This document shows, piece after piece, positions 38,937 to 48,617 of a stretch of DNA of 64,000 nucleotides. The position numbers and the translations under genes were made by a program. How positions within the stretch are numbered: the stretch's first letter is position 1; every line of letters starts with the position of its first letter. The stretch comes from Alisma plantago-aquatica. Taxonomy: Eukaryota; Streptophyta; Magnoliopsida; Alismatales; Alismataceae. The notes beneath the pieces are model-generated. The model was not told the DNA's origin. It was given only the letters and a program-made list of their open reading frames with translations, and ran no database searches. The stretch is from positions 1,341,054,915 through 1,341,118,914 of the forward strand of contig OY856409.1 of the NCBI GenBank assembly GCA_963693085.1. Direction: 5' to 3'.

Positions 38937-41180
38937 TGTTGGTATGTATGACCTGAGAGCCAATCATGGGATGATTGGTGGGATACATTAAGATTGATTT
39001 GATAAACATCAAAGGCAAGCTTCCAATTCTTTCTGGTTTAGTCATATGAGATAGTGATAGAACAGATTGAATGTCTAGAGAATGACAGTACTCAATGACG
39101 TATGATTTCAGGTTGAGGACCTGAATGATGAGATCATACGGATACTAAGAGTTTGTAAATTCTCATTATGTCCCTAGTCGGATGTCATAGTGGAAGGTAG
39201 ATAGACAGCAATGACACACAAGACTAGATTGTGGTGTTGGTTGATGACAGAATCTCATTAGTCATGATATAGAGATATCAAACCAAACACATAGGTACTT
39301 GTTAGAGAACAAGTGTACCGGACAGAGCCACTGTGAGTTTGACACATGGAACCATGACATGGTAGTCACAGTAAGTACTCGCAGTGATGGTGGTGAATGT
39401 GATTCTTTGACCTGAAATCACTACACTCAACACATGTCATTGGGCACACTTTGACATCATCAAATGCAGTCCTGAAACATGGGTTGTTATAAAGGTGATG
39501 ATTGGGTGGCTTTGGCACATGGGGCTTTTGAGGGGTGAGTGATAGATATGGGATTTGTCTCTCCTGATGGAGTTTGATATCCATGGCCACTTGATGAATA
39601 GGATTGAGAAAGGTGTACACGCATGTGTGAATCAATATGTGATATTGATGTCATAACTTATATCTTCCAATCTACTTTGAGATCAAGAAAGTGAATGAAC
39701 ATTGACAGGATGATTGTTCCATGTCTCGAGTTCATTCGGGATATCAGTGACAAAGGAATTATACATTCACTGTAACACCATTCATAGATTGTAGGATTGA
39801 AAGTTGTTCTCCAACTTTCTATTTCACTTGGGTAGCACTGATGTGTGACTAGGCACCGCTCTTTGCTTGTGAAGTCATAAATGTTATGGACTTTCACTGC
39901 CAACGTGAAATGGACCTGTTGGGTCACACATATAGGATTTAACCTGGAAGAGGAGTTTTGTCCACAAACAATGTTTAGATTGATTACTAAAGGAGTTTAG
40001 TAGTTCAATTAAACACTCAATTAATTGATAGCTCAATGTCATAATGTTCAAGGTGTTGGACACATTGATTGGAGTATCAGATTGATTGAAACTGCAATTG
40101 ACTGATTCTGCACAATCTGCACTCCCAACCGATCGGCTCATGTGATGAACCGATTGGCTGAGCTTGGTGAACCAATCGGCTCAGATGGTGAGTCGATCGG
40201 CTGATGGATAGGGTGAAACAATCGCTTCAAATGTTGAAACAATCAGTTCAACTGGTCCAACCAAGCAAGTTGAGAAAGTAGGATTGGTGAGAAATTTCTT
40301 TTCATTTCACTTGCCCAATTTGATTGGAACAAGGATTGGTATTTGGTACCAATTAGAAACAAAAGAGGAAAAGTCAATAGGGAACTGACCAGGACCACGA
40401 ACTGACCGGTTCAAAAGTGAACTGACCATTTCATGGGTCCCAACCGATCGTTTGAGGTGTCAACCGACCGGCTCAGATCCCCAACCGACCGTTTCAAAAA
40501 TGAAACGATCGGTTCAGGTTACGCAGTTGGTTGTTTTTGTGGAAAATCTCGAACCCTTCTACTCCTTCTTTAGTCCCACATTGCCCGAGATAGATAACAC
40601 TGTCCCATGACCCTCCTATATATAGGGGTATTGGGGGCTTCTCAAAGTACAACTCAGTGCAACCAGTTGCTCTGTAAAGTTGTCGTTCTCTCTGGTTTTG
40701 GTAACCGAGAGAGCTCGAGCAAGTGCTACCCGATAAGGGAGGCACAGTAAGGGAAAGACAACTGCAGAAAGCGACTGGTGGCAGGAGAGTGTGTCAGTGA
40801 CTAGTACGCTGACAGGAGGGTGTGACTCCTTCCAATTCCTTGTGAGACAAGGAGATTGGAGTTCCAGGTGGTCCGTGTGGACTACTTCATAGGCGGCAGA
40901 TTTCTGCCGCTCGGAGGACAGTTGTCAATCCCGACAGTCCCGGTGAGACCAGGAGTCGTCAGTCCCGATGCGACCAGGAGCTGCACAGACACCGTCCAAG
41001 ACCGGAGGTGAAGACCGCGCAAGCTGTGAGGTATTGTCGCCAAGCAAGCCTCGGGACAAGGTATGATTCCACAAACCATCCTTTCCTATTGTATAGACGT
41101 TGATGCGTTTCCTTGTTCTGGGTTTGAGGGAGAAAATTTTTTGTTTCCGCTGCCTTCTCTACCTCCCCTAAAACCCAACA
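38937..41180 (+). repeat. 3' LTR of the complete copia
   Basis: 2,244 bp with the same ends as the 5' LTR. It differs from it by scattered substitutions and a short extra palindrome unit near 40,150-40,175, where one more 'gaaccgattgg...ccaatcggctc' repeat is present. TATATATA is at 40,617-40,624. Confidence 0.9.
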
Positions 41181-41364
41181 AGGTCCTCAACCCAAATCAT
41201 ATGTCATCAAGTCAAAACATTCTTACTACACTATTATATTTATTCATTATCTCAACATTAAAACAAATATAAGAAGTGGAATTGGCTTTATCAATAATAA
41301 AATCACATAGAATATATCCCTATTACAATTATAACATGATGGATATCAGGGTATAAAATGAACA

Positions 41365-41567
41365 TGTATGTGGGGTGTAATGTATGAAAAGTTGCAAAGA
41401 AGAAAAACTAATCACGAAAAACATAATAGCTTGTCAGTGGCATGGATTAAAATAAGACTACACCATGAAAGCATTCCTCGATATGATAGTAGTAGCAAAT
41501 GAAGTAGCATGTCGTGTGGTGTACCCACACGCCATGCAAGAAAGACAATACCAGCCAACAATAGGTT
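41365..41567. other. Unassigned stretch before solo LTR
   Basis: AT-rich DNA with words such as 'catgtcgtgtggtgtacccacacgccatgcaag'. It continues after the solo LTR at 43,566. No gene seen. Confidence 0.3.
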
Positions 41568-41572
41568 ACACA

Positions 41573-43560
41573 TGTTGGGAAATTGAGGTGATAGATAAGG
41601 TGGAGGAAATAAAATTTTAATGTCGGATTCCCTAATGAGAAAGATCTCATCAACAACAATGTATCTAGGAAGGAAGGTAACAAGAGTTATACTTGGTCCT
41701 GAAGCAATTCCAGTGAGAACTCTTGTTGCACTAGCGTGGTTCTTCTCTAAGAAGCACTCGGTCAGTTGTCAGCAATAGCCTCCTGGTCTGGAACCACAGT
41801 GGCAATTGATGGTGTCCTCCTAGTGATAGGCAATAGCCTTATGCCTGTAGAGTAGTCCATGTGAACGACTCGGAACTCCATGTTGCACTACCAGAGCCAA
41901 CATGAAGTAGTTTTCTGTTAGGATTGATTCATTCTCCCAATTGTCTCTCCCTTTCTATCCTCCCTTTGACGGGTAAGACTTGCTTAGGCTCTCTATTAGT
42001 TACCACAACCAGAGAGGAAAACAATTGTCAGAGCTTATTGTTGTGTCTGAGAAGCCCCCAATACCCCTCTATTTATAAGAGGGCTAGGGTTAGAGTTTCC
42101 ATTCGATCTAGGAGTTGAAGAGATGGAATTCACAAATTCTCTGGAAAGTACGAATGATGAGTCGGTCGATTCACTATCCAACCATTGGGTTGGTAGGGTG
42201 AGTTGGTCAATTCAGTAGTTTTCCTATTTTGAATCACATTGATATCCAATGAGCAATTAATACAAAACATGACGTCGGCATCAATCCTTGATCCAATCAA
42301 ATTGACCATTGAATCGGGGGTTCATTACATAAACCAATCGTTTGGGACCATGAACTGGTCAGTTCATGACCTGGTTCAGGCATTGTTCAACCAATGTTGT
42401 TTCCAATTAACCTGACACTCCAACAAATTTGTTAAACACTTGAAACGGTCGATTCAGAGTCCAGTCAATCAATTTCAACCAGTGTTGTTTCCATTGAATA
42501 CCTAAACACTTTTAGTAATCTATTCAAACATCATTCCTGAATAAACTCCTATTCCAAGTGTATCCTATGTGTGTGACCCTATAGGTCTCAAATTATGTTG
42601 GCAGTGAATGTCCATAACCAATTTATGACATCACAAGCAATGGTGGTATCTAGCAACACATCATTTCTACCCAAGTAATTTGAAAATTTGAAGAACAACT
42701 TCAACCTACAATCTATGATTAGTGTTATTATGATTGTATAGTTCTTTGACTCTAATATCCGGACTGAACTCAAGGCATGGAATCGACATCCTTTCAACAT
42801 TCAAGCATGTCCCTTGAACTAGAGAAAACTATCTGAGATGCATCTGAGTTCACATATCATATATTGAATCACATGAGTATGGCCATATGTGTCTCAATTT
42901 TGCTTATCAAGTGACCTGGATATCAATCTCATGTAGGAAGGACAAATCCCATCTACATCACTCACACTCAGTCCCCATGTGTCACAATTTACCCGAGCAT
43001 CACCTTTATGGCAACCCTTATTCAAGGTCATATTGGATGATGTCAAAGTAAAACGGACGACATGTGATGAGTGTAGTGATTTTAGGTCTAAGAATTACAA
43101 TGACCACTATCATGATGAGAGGTGATTCTAACTACAATTCCATGGTATCCATCTATCACTCTCAAGGTTGGTATGCCCAATATATTGTTCTCTAACATGT
43201 ACATGTGTGCTTGACTTGATATCATATATCTTTACTAATGAGACTTTGTCATCAATCAATACACACTCTAGTTTTATGTATTATTTTTGTCCATTTTGCT
43301 TCCACAGTAATATCTGACTAGGGACGTAACAAAAATGTATGTACTCTTATCATACAAATGATCCCATCGCTCAAGTAATCAACCTAAAGACATAAGTCAT
43401 CGAATAACATCATTCTTTAGACATCTACTTATGTATGTGTCACCATCTCATGATTGAGATAGACACAATAGATGTAATTACCTTTATCATTATCAGATTA
43501 GGTATCTAATGCAGCATTGCAATCATCATATGATTGGCTCTCTAGGCATACATACCAACA
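41573..43560 (-). mobile_element. Solo copia LTR, 2.0 kb, perfect TSD ACACA
   Basis: ACACA lies at 41,568-41,572 and 43,561-43,565. On the minus strand it starts TGTTGGTATGTATGCCTAGAGAGCC and ends TTTCCCAACA, and it belongs to the 2.2-kb LTR family. TATAAATA is at 42,070-42,077 (minus). Decayed palindromes of the AACCGATCGGTT class are scattered at about 42,160-42,480. No PBS or polypurine tract adjoins, so it is a solo LTR. Confidence 0.9.
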
Positions 43561-43565
43561 ACACA

Positions 43566-44630
43566 ACGTATAGGATCCCGCATGTCGTGCATAATCAAGG
43601 AAAAAATTCACAACAAGCAAGTTACACAATGAATAATACTCTCACATTTCGTGTACAATAGAGATAGGTTTCGGCAGCAAGCATGGTAACAACATGTAAT
43701 GTACCACACACCATGCATAAATTGGGATAGAATAATTAGAAATAGGACGATTGCACACATTGTAAAGGTGACACACTACATGTTAATTTTGTACACCATG
43801 GGGATAGAGTAGAATTGATTAGGATATACAAAGTGTTACGTTTTCACATACCATGTAAAAACTATGGCATAAGGATCAGTAGCAGGATGGCTACATGTTA
43901 TGTGATTTCATTGCACGACATGTTTGTCAACATGACAAGAATTTTTTTGCACACGGTGTATCAATTTGGGTGGGAAAACAAGAAGTAGATCACACACCAT
44001 GTGTTTTTAGCATATGCTATGTGGTCTATTGACACACCAAGTAAATTATCAAGACATTGTGTTGTACAATAGGAACAGTCAACAAAAATAAAAAAGTCAT
44101 TGTAAACATGTTGTGTTCTGTAAGAAAATGTTTTATTTTTTGCCAAAGCAATAATAGAGCCCCAAAAAGCCATATATAGTGTGTAAAATCCCTTATGAAT
44201 CACCATCATATTAATGTAGGGACTGGTTGTCCCAAAATTGCAGTTGGAAAATTTGATCATATGCAATAGTTTTCCTAGAGAATAGAAGCCAAACATGGAT
44301 TTAAAAGTATTAGATGATAATATATATCTGATAATATATCTCGACAACAATAATAGACATGTCATAACATATGGAGGTAGTGGTGTGGTGGTGGAGACAA
44401 GTGCAACATTGATGGCGGTGGAAATAATGGCATGGATGATGGAAGCACCTTCAAGGAAATGTAGTGGAAACTTTAAGGGAAGACAACAACAACATCCTCA
44501 TGGTAGGGTGTCCAGAAACAACAACAAGGAATTTATTGTAGGTAGTTTCACTAGACCATAGTAACAGGGGGCAACAATAAGCAACATCTAGAAAGTATTT
44601 GATTTGCGACGGAGACAAATCTAAAGATAC
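43566..44630. other. Unassigned stretch with recurring 'cacaccatg' words
   Basis: No gene recognised. Words like 'cacaccatg' and 'acatgtcgtg' plus 'gggatagaataa' recur loosely between 43,570 and 44,030 and may be a very old tandem repeat or a retrotransposon interior. The minus-strand open frame at 43,961-44,365 (134 codons) has no domain I recognise and is probably chance. The CACTA element cuts the stretch at 44,630. Confidence 0.35.
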
Positions 44631-45090
44631 CACTACTACAGAAATAGCTTATAACGTCACATTTAGAGACGTCAGTTATAACCGAAAAATGATGCCTAAA
44701 CCCTACAACGTCGGATAATTACAGAGACCGACATCTATATTTTAAGACCGGCCAGACACGGGTATCATTTTTTATTTAGTGTCGGCTCTCTATCATGAAT
44801 TGACGCCTAAAATAGCCCATCAAATCTAATTTTTCGAGCGAAAAAAAATTACCCCCAAAGTTTCACATACGCCGTCGGTTTTTTACCTAATAACTGACGC
44901 CTAACGACGGAAAAAATTACCTCCAAAGGTCATCAGTTTTTGTAGAAAAACCGACGCTGATAAGGTTTCACGCGTCGTCCCCGTGAAAATTTTTAGGGTT
45001 AAGATTGTCCAATGGACGTCGGTTTTTTCTGGCAACCGACGCTGATAGATATTAGGTGTTGGTTTAATAGAAGACCGATGCCTTTGTTAA
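44631..45090. repeat. CACTA left TIR and subterminal repeats
   Basis: After the 13-bp TIR come at least six copies of a motif approximating GTCGGTT...AACCGACGCC in alternating orientation, for example 'acgtcagttataaccga', 'ccgtcggttttttacctaataactgacgcc' and 'gacgtcggttttttctggcaaccgacgc'. Such subterminal arrays bind the TNPA-type protein in En/Spm elements. Confidence 0.8.
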
Positions 45091-45103
45091 CTTAATATCC
45101 CCC

Positions 45104-45478
45104 ATGAGAAATAGACTCTTCCCCATTCGTATCTGTTTCATCACGAGAAATAGACCCTTCCGCTCCCGACGCCGCCGGTCATGCTCCAGCCTGCTCGGTC
45201 GACGACGCCTGCTCCTGTGGTTGTCGTCACCGCCGCCTCCTGATCAAGCCGCCGCCCTGCTCTCTTCTTCCTCCCGCCCACTGCTCCTCAAACCACTGCA
45301 CCTGCCACTGGTTCTGGAGCTCGCCGCCGGTCATCTTCTTCCCGTTGCCGCCAGCCACCACAACTGCCAGCCTGAGGTCGCCGGAGTAGCTATTACAAGT
45401 CACCGGAGGAGCTACTACAGGTCACCAGAGGAGTTGCTGGTCGCTGGAGGAGCTAGCTTCTGCTTCCCCTACTGCTAG
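45104..45478 (+). other. GC-rich 5' exon-like region of CACTA
   Basis: A proline-, arginine- and leucine-rich open frame of 124 codons with no recognised domain. Its composition is far more GC-rich than anything nearby. It ends at 'tgctaggtaggt', a good splice-donor context at 45,476-45,480. This fits a transcribed 5' leader exon of the transposase gene, spliced to the acceptor at 48,616. A captured host fragment is the alternative. Coding function is doubtful. Confidence 0.4.
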
Positions 45479-45962
45479 GTAGGTTACATATCTTGATTTT
45501 ACTGATTTCCATCAACTGATTAGTATTTACTTATCTACTTATTTGTATTTATTATCTACTAGTTTTTATTCATTTATCTACTAATTAGTATTAATGTGCT
45601 GTTTTAACTTGTCTAATTCTCATGATTGGCCTAATTTAATAAATTTTGATTCATGTTAAAATAAGTTTCAAACTTGTCCATTCTAGCATCCTAATTCGAT
45701 TTGATTATGTGCTTTGAACCTTGAAACATGCGTGTTAAAGGTACATTGATGTTGAATGTCAAAATTAACTCACATGTGGGTCTTCTATTTCTAAAATGAT
45801 TATGTGAACTCCTAAATCAGTAACATATATTATTCTTTGTGCACCCAAATATCTTGTGAATTATGTATGCACCCTAAGGTGATTAAATGCCTAAATCTTG
45901 ACTTGAAATATGACCTAGTATGTATGTTGATATATGAAGCTCTAGTTAAAACTTCAAGATTG
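45479..45962 (+). other. CACTA probable first intron, left part
   Basis: AT-rich, no gene. It is interrupted by the solo LTR at 45,968 and continues at 47,613. Confidence 0.4.
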
Positions 45963-45967
45963 ACCCC

Positions 45968-47612
45968 TGGTGTGCCCGCTAGAGGTGCTACACACTAGCC
46001 GATTTGACTCAACTAGATGTGCCCCACGAGATCAAAACACACGGGAGGGTTCACTTTCAATATTTATAAACCTAACTAACACACCTACTTCTACTAAAAC
46101 AGCTACACTCGCAAGCACACGGGGTCTTGTCGTAGTATAGGAAGGTGACAAGTATAGGCTCGATCCACAGGGAAAAGAGCGGGCACTAGAGCTAGGTTAG
46201 TTCTGTTGGGTTCCTACTGCGGAGACTAGGGTTAAGGGCTTAAAGGTGATTTGATTGTTAAACTACTATGAACAAATGAGGAATTAAAGGCAAGAATGAA
46301 ATCTACGTTAACCCTAGACTAAATTAAGACTAAGCAAGCAAGGAAAGACTGAGCTAGGTATGAAAAGGCAATTTACACTAAGACAGGCAAGAAGAGAAAA
46401 AGTGCAATTAAAGAACTAAACTAACCTAATTTACATGTCATTTCTCCCAACATGGTATCAAATTAACATAATTTCCCCCAAACATCCCACCCAAGGGGCC
46501 TAGCTACTCATAGACATGGAAAATACAAAAAGAAAGGAGAAAGAGGTAGAAGTGGCCATGGAGCTCAGTGTAGACGAGGGATCTCCTCTCTCCAGCTACT
46601 ACAGGGATGTCCTCCTACTTCTCCTTGGATGAAATGGTGTGGAATGATGGAGGGAAGTGGATGGGAGGCTTAGATATGGGGGGTGATGTGGTGGAAATGG
46701 TGAAATGGAGTGGATTTGAGGTGGATATGGAGTGGAATGGAGTGGGTGGTGATTTGGGAAGCTAGGAGGGGGTAGAAGGTAGCTAAGGGTGGTCGTAGGG
46801 TAGCTCACCCTCGTGCGCCAGTCGCCACCTATGTATATATAGGTGGTGGGGAAGCACTAGGGTAAGTATGGGTAGGATAGGAAAATCAGTGTAAAATATG
46901 GTAGGGTAGGTTGGTCACCACGGTCGTGTTGGTGTGCCATGGCCGTGGTGAGGGTAGTATAGCATGGTCATGTGGTAAGAATATGGTTGTGGTATGGGGA
47001 TGGTGGTGATATGCTATGTTGGTGGCCACGGTCGTGGCGGAGTGCCACAGGCGTGGTGGGTGAGTGGCACCACGGCCTTGTTGGGTCACACGACCATTTT
47101 GGAGGAGGGCGATGTGATCGTGGAGCAACATCACGGTCGTTTTGTTCTTCATTGGCCACGATCGTGGAAGATGGCCACGATCGTGGCAGATGGCCACGGT
47201 CGTGGCGACTTGGGGAAAAACCATGTTGAAATGTTTGTTCTTGGTCATAAATTCACACGACTGTGGGAAGTGCCCACGGCCGTGGTGAGTCTTGCACCAC
47301 TTGATTATCCTTTAAACTTCATCATTCTTGGATGTCTTTTCTTGGTGACGACTCTTGGTCATTGGAGGTAGGTTGAGGGAGATTTTAGGGCCTCCTTTGG
47401 ACCTCCCCATGAGTGGAGGAGCCCTAGAACTCCTTCTTTCTCTCTCTTCCATCTAAGGCATAGTCCAAGTACCTAAAAATAGTGCAAAGAACATCATAAG
47501 TGCATTTGGTAATGATAAACACATTAGGGGCAAAAGCTTGTAATCTAACATGTTTAGATGTGATTTAAGTACAAAATGGCATAGGATGGAGCCCTATAAT
47601 AGGGCTACATCA
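45968..47612 (-). mobile_element. Solo LTR inserted in the CACTA element, 1.65 kb
   Basis: On the minus strand it starts TGATGTAGCCCTATTATAGGG at 47,612 and ends GGGCACACCA at 45,968. The flanking 5-mers are ACCCC and CCCCC, a target duplication with one mismatch or an ambiguous edge. The TATA box is at 46,833-46,841 (minus). A palindrome array of CCACGRTCGTGG units lies at about 46,918-47,285. It is related to the LTR at 4,338. 'gtcgtagtatag' followed by 'ggctcgatccacaggg' near its 3' end is a phrase often seen in plant gypsy LTRs. No PBS, polypurine tract or protein adjoins it. Open frames on both strands at 46,600-47,370 come from the repeats. Confidence 0.75.
46918..47285. repeat. CCACGRTCGTGG palindrome array in LTR
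   Basis: Twelve-base palindromes start at 47,026 and 47,045, and at 47,156, 47,175 and 47,194, each 19 bp apart. More degenerate copies lie before, between and after. Here the short linker ('aagatgg', 'cagatgg') is partly conserved, so part of the array arose by tandem duplication. It lies upstream (minus sense) of the TATA box, in U3. Confidence 0.75.
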
Positions 47613-47739
47613 CCCCCTGATTCAAATCTTTGATAAATGGAATCATGGTTTATTTACTGTTTAGTATTTACTGACAAGCGTGATTAAATGATGTTACACA
47701 AAACTTAGGATATGAATGATGAAACTAGGATTGTAGGTA

Positions 47740-48500
47740 TAAGAATGACAACATACATGTATTTGTTGGCCTAGAAACCCGTCCAAGATTTACTCATTAT
47801 GAGTAAATCTTAGATAGTCCCCGGTTTGGGACTGTTCTTGAACACCTAATCTCACTTAGGATGTAAGTGTATAATGTGTATTGGGTTTTCAAGAAAATTT
47901 CGGTAGCATTTCCCCATTTGTTCTCTAAGTACATATGTACTTGGAGAACAGCGGGGAAATGCTGCTGAAATTTTCTTGAAAACCCAATATACATTATACA
48001 CTTACTAGTGAGATTAGGTGTTCAAGAATGGGATAGGTGGTACACATTTATTATATATAAGAATGACAACACATGTATTTGTTGGCCTAGAAACTCGTCT
48101 AAGATTTACTCAATAGGAGTAAATCTTGGATAGTCCCCAGTTTAGGATTGTTCTTGAATACCTAATCTCACTTAGGATGTAAGTGTATAATGTGTATTGG
48201 TTTTTCAAGAAACTTTTGGTAGCATTTCCCCATTTGTTCTCTAAGTACATATGTACTTGGAGAACATTGTGGAAATGCTGCCGAAATTTTCTTGAAAACC
48301 CAATATACATTATACACTCTAGTGAGATTAGGTGTTCAAGAATGGGATTGGTGGTACACATTTATTATATATAAGAATGACAGCACATGTATTTGTTGGC
48401 CTAGAAACCCGTCCAAGATTTACTCAATAGGAGTAAATCTTGGATAGTACCCGGTTTGGGACTGTTCTTGAACACCTAATCTCACTTAGGATATTTTAAC
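47740..48500. repeat. Tandem 315-bp repeat, each unit a 190-bp foldback
   Basis: Units start near 47,740, 48,059 and 48,373 (the third is partial). Each has a small hairpin 'aagatttactca...gagtaaatctt', then a long inverted repeat at 47,835-48,028 and at 48,152-48,342. The arms are about 90 bp, centred on GTACATATGTAC, and run outward through 'ggaaatgct', 'cttgaaaac' and 'cacctaatctcact'. The array lies between the GC-rich 5' region and the transposase ATG, in the probable intron or leader. Short open frames here are artefacts of the repeats. Confidence 0.9.
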
Positions 48501-48617
48501 CATTAATTATATATAAGACCTTAAACCCTAAAGTTTTAACCATGCTTAAACTCTAACATGTTAACCCTAGACCCTAATCTTGTTGTAATATATACTTATT
48601 TTCTCTTTGATCATAGA

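Larger units (their letters stand above)
32106..41180 (+). mobile_element. Complete copia retrotransposon with 2.2-kb LTRs, defective interior
   Basis: This is a structurally complete element: 5' LTR 32,106-34,334, PBS 34,336-34,347, interior 34,335-38,936, polypurine tract 38,925-38,936 and 3' LTR 38,937-41,180. Flanks are AGGTA (32,101-32,105) and AGGTC (41,181-41,185), a 5-bp target duplication with one mismatch. It sits inside an older minus-strand LTR of the same family. In the first roughly 290 bp the two LTRs differ at about nine places, so the insertion is fairly young. Despite this, gag and pol are riddled with frameshifts and a deleted catalytic centre. Gag and protease style suggests an Angela/Tork/SIRE-type lineage; I cannot choose between them. 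Confidence 0.9.
28196..41364 (-). mobile_element. Copia 5' LTR (minus) interrupted by two nested insertions
   Basis: The LTR is in three pieces: 28,196-29,831, 31,723-32,105 and 41,181-41,364. The pieces add up to about 2.2 kb, the family length. Piece two contains 'gactagggacataa', and piece three contains 'ggtcctcaaccc' and 'catatgtcat'. Both match the minus-strand LTR at 14,301-16,455 and the reverse complement of 32,240-32,300. TATATAAAG lies at 28,695-28,704 on the minus strand. The right edge near 41,364 is decayed and approximate. The insertions are a solo LTR (29,832-31,722) and a full copia (32,106-41,180). Confidence 0.7.

Noticed and set aside
43961..44365. 134-codon minus-strand open frame
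   Set aside because: No recognisable domain or promoter context; probably chance in AT-rich DNA.
45104..45478. Host gene exon captured by the CACTA
   Set aside because: No domain or homologue recognised; a GC-rich leader exon explains it as well, so I list it only as exon-like.
47797..48374. Paired similar open frames on both strands
   Set aside because: They come from the tandem foldbacks.
47740..48500. CRISPR-like array
   Set aside because: Only two to three units of 315 bp with inverted arms in a plant CACTA; no short regular repeats and spacers.
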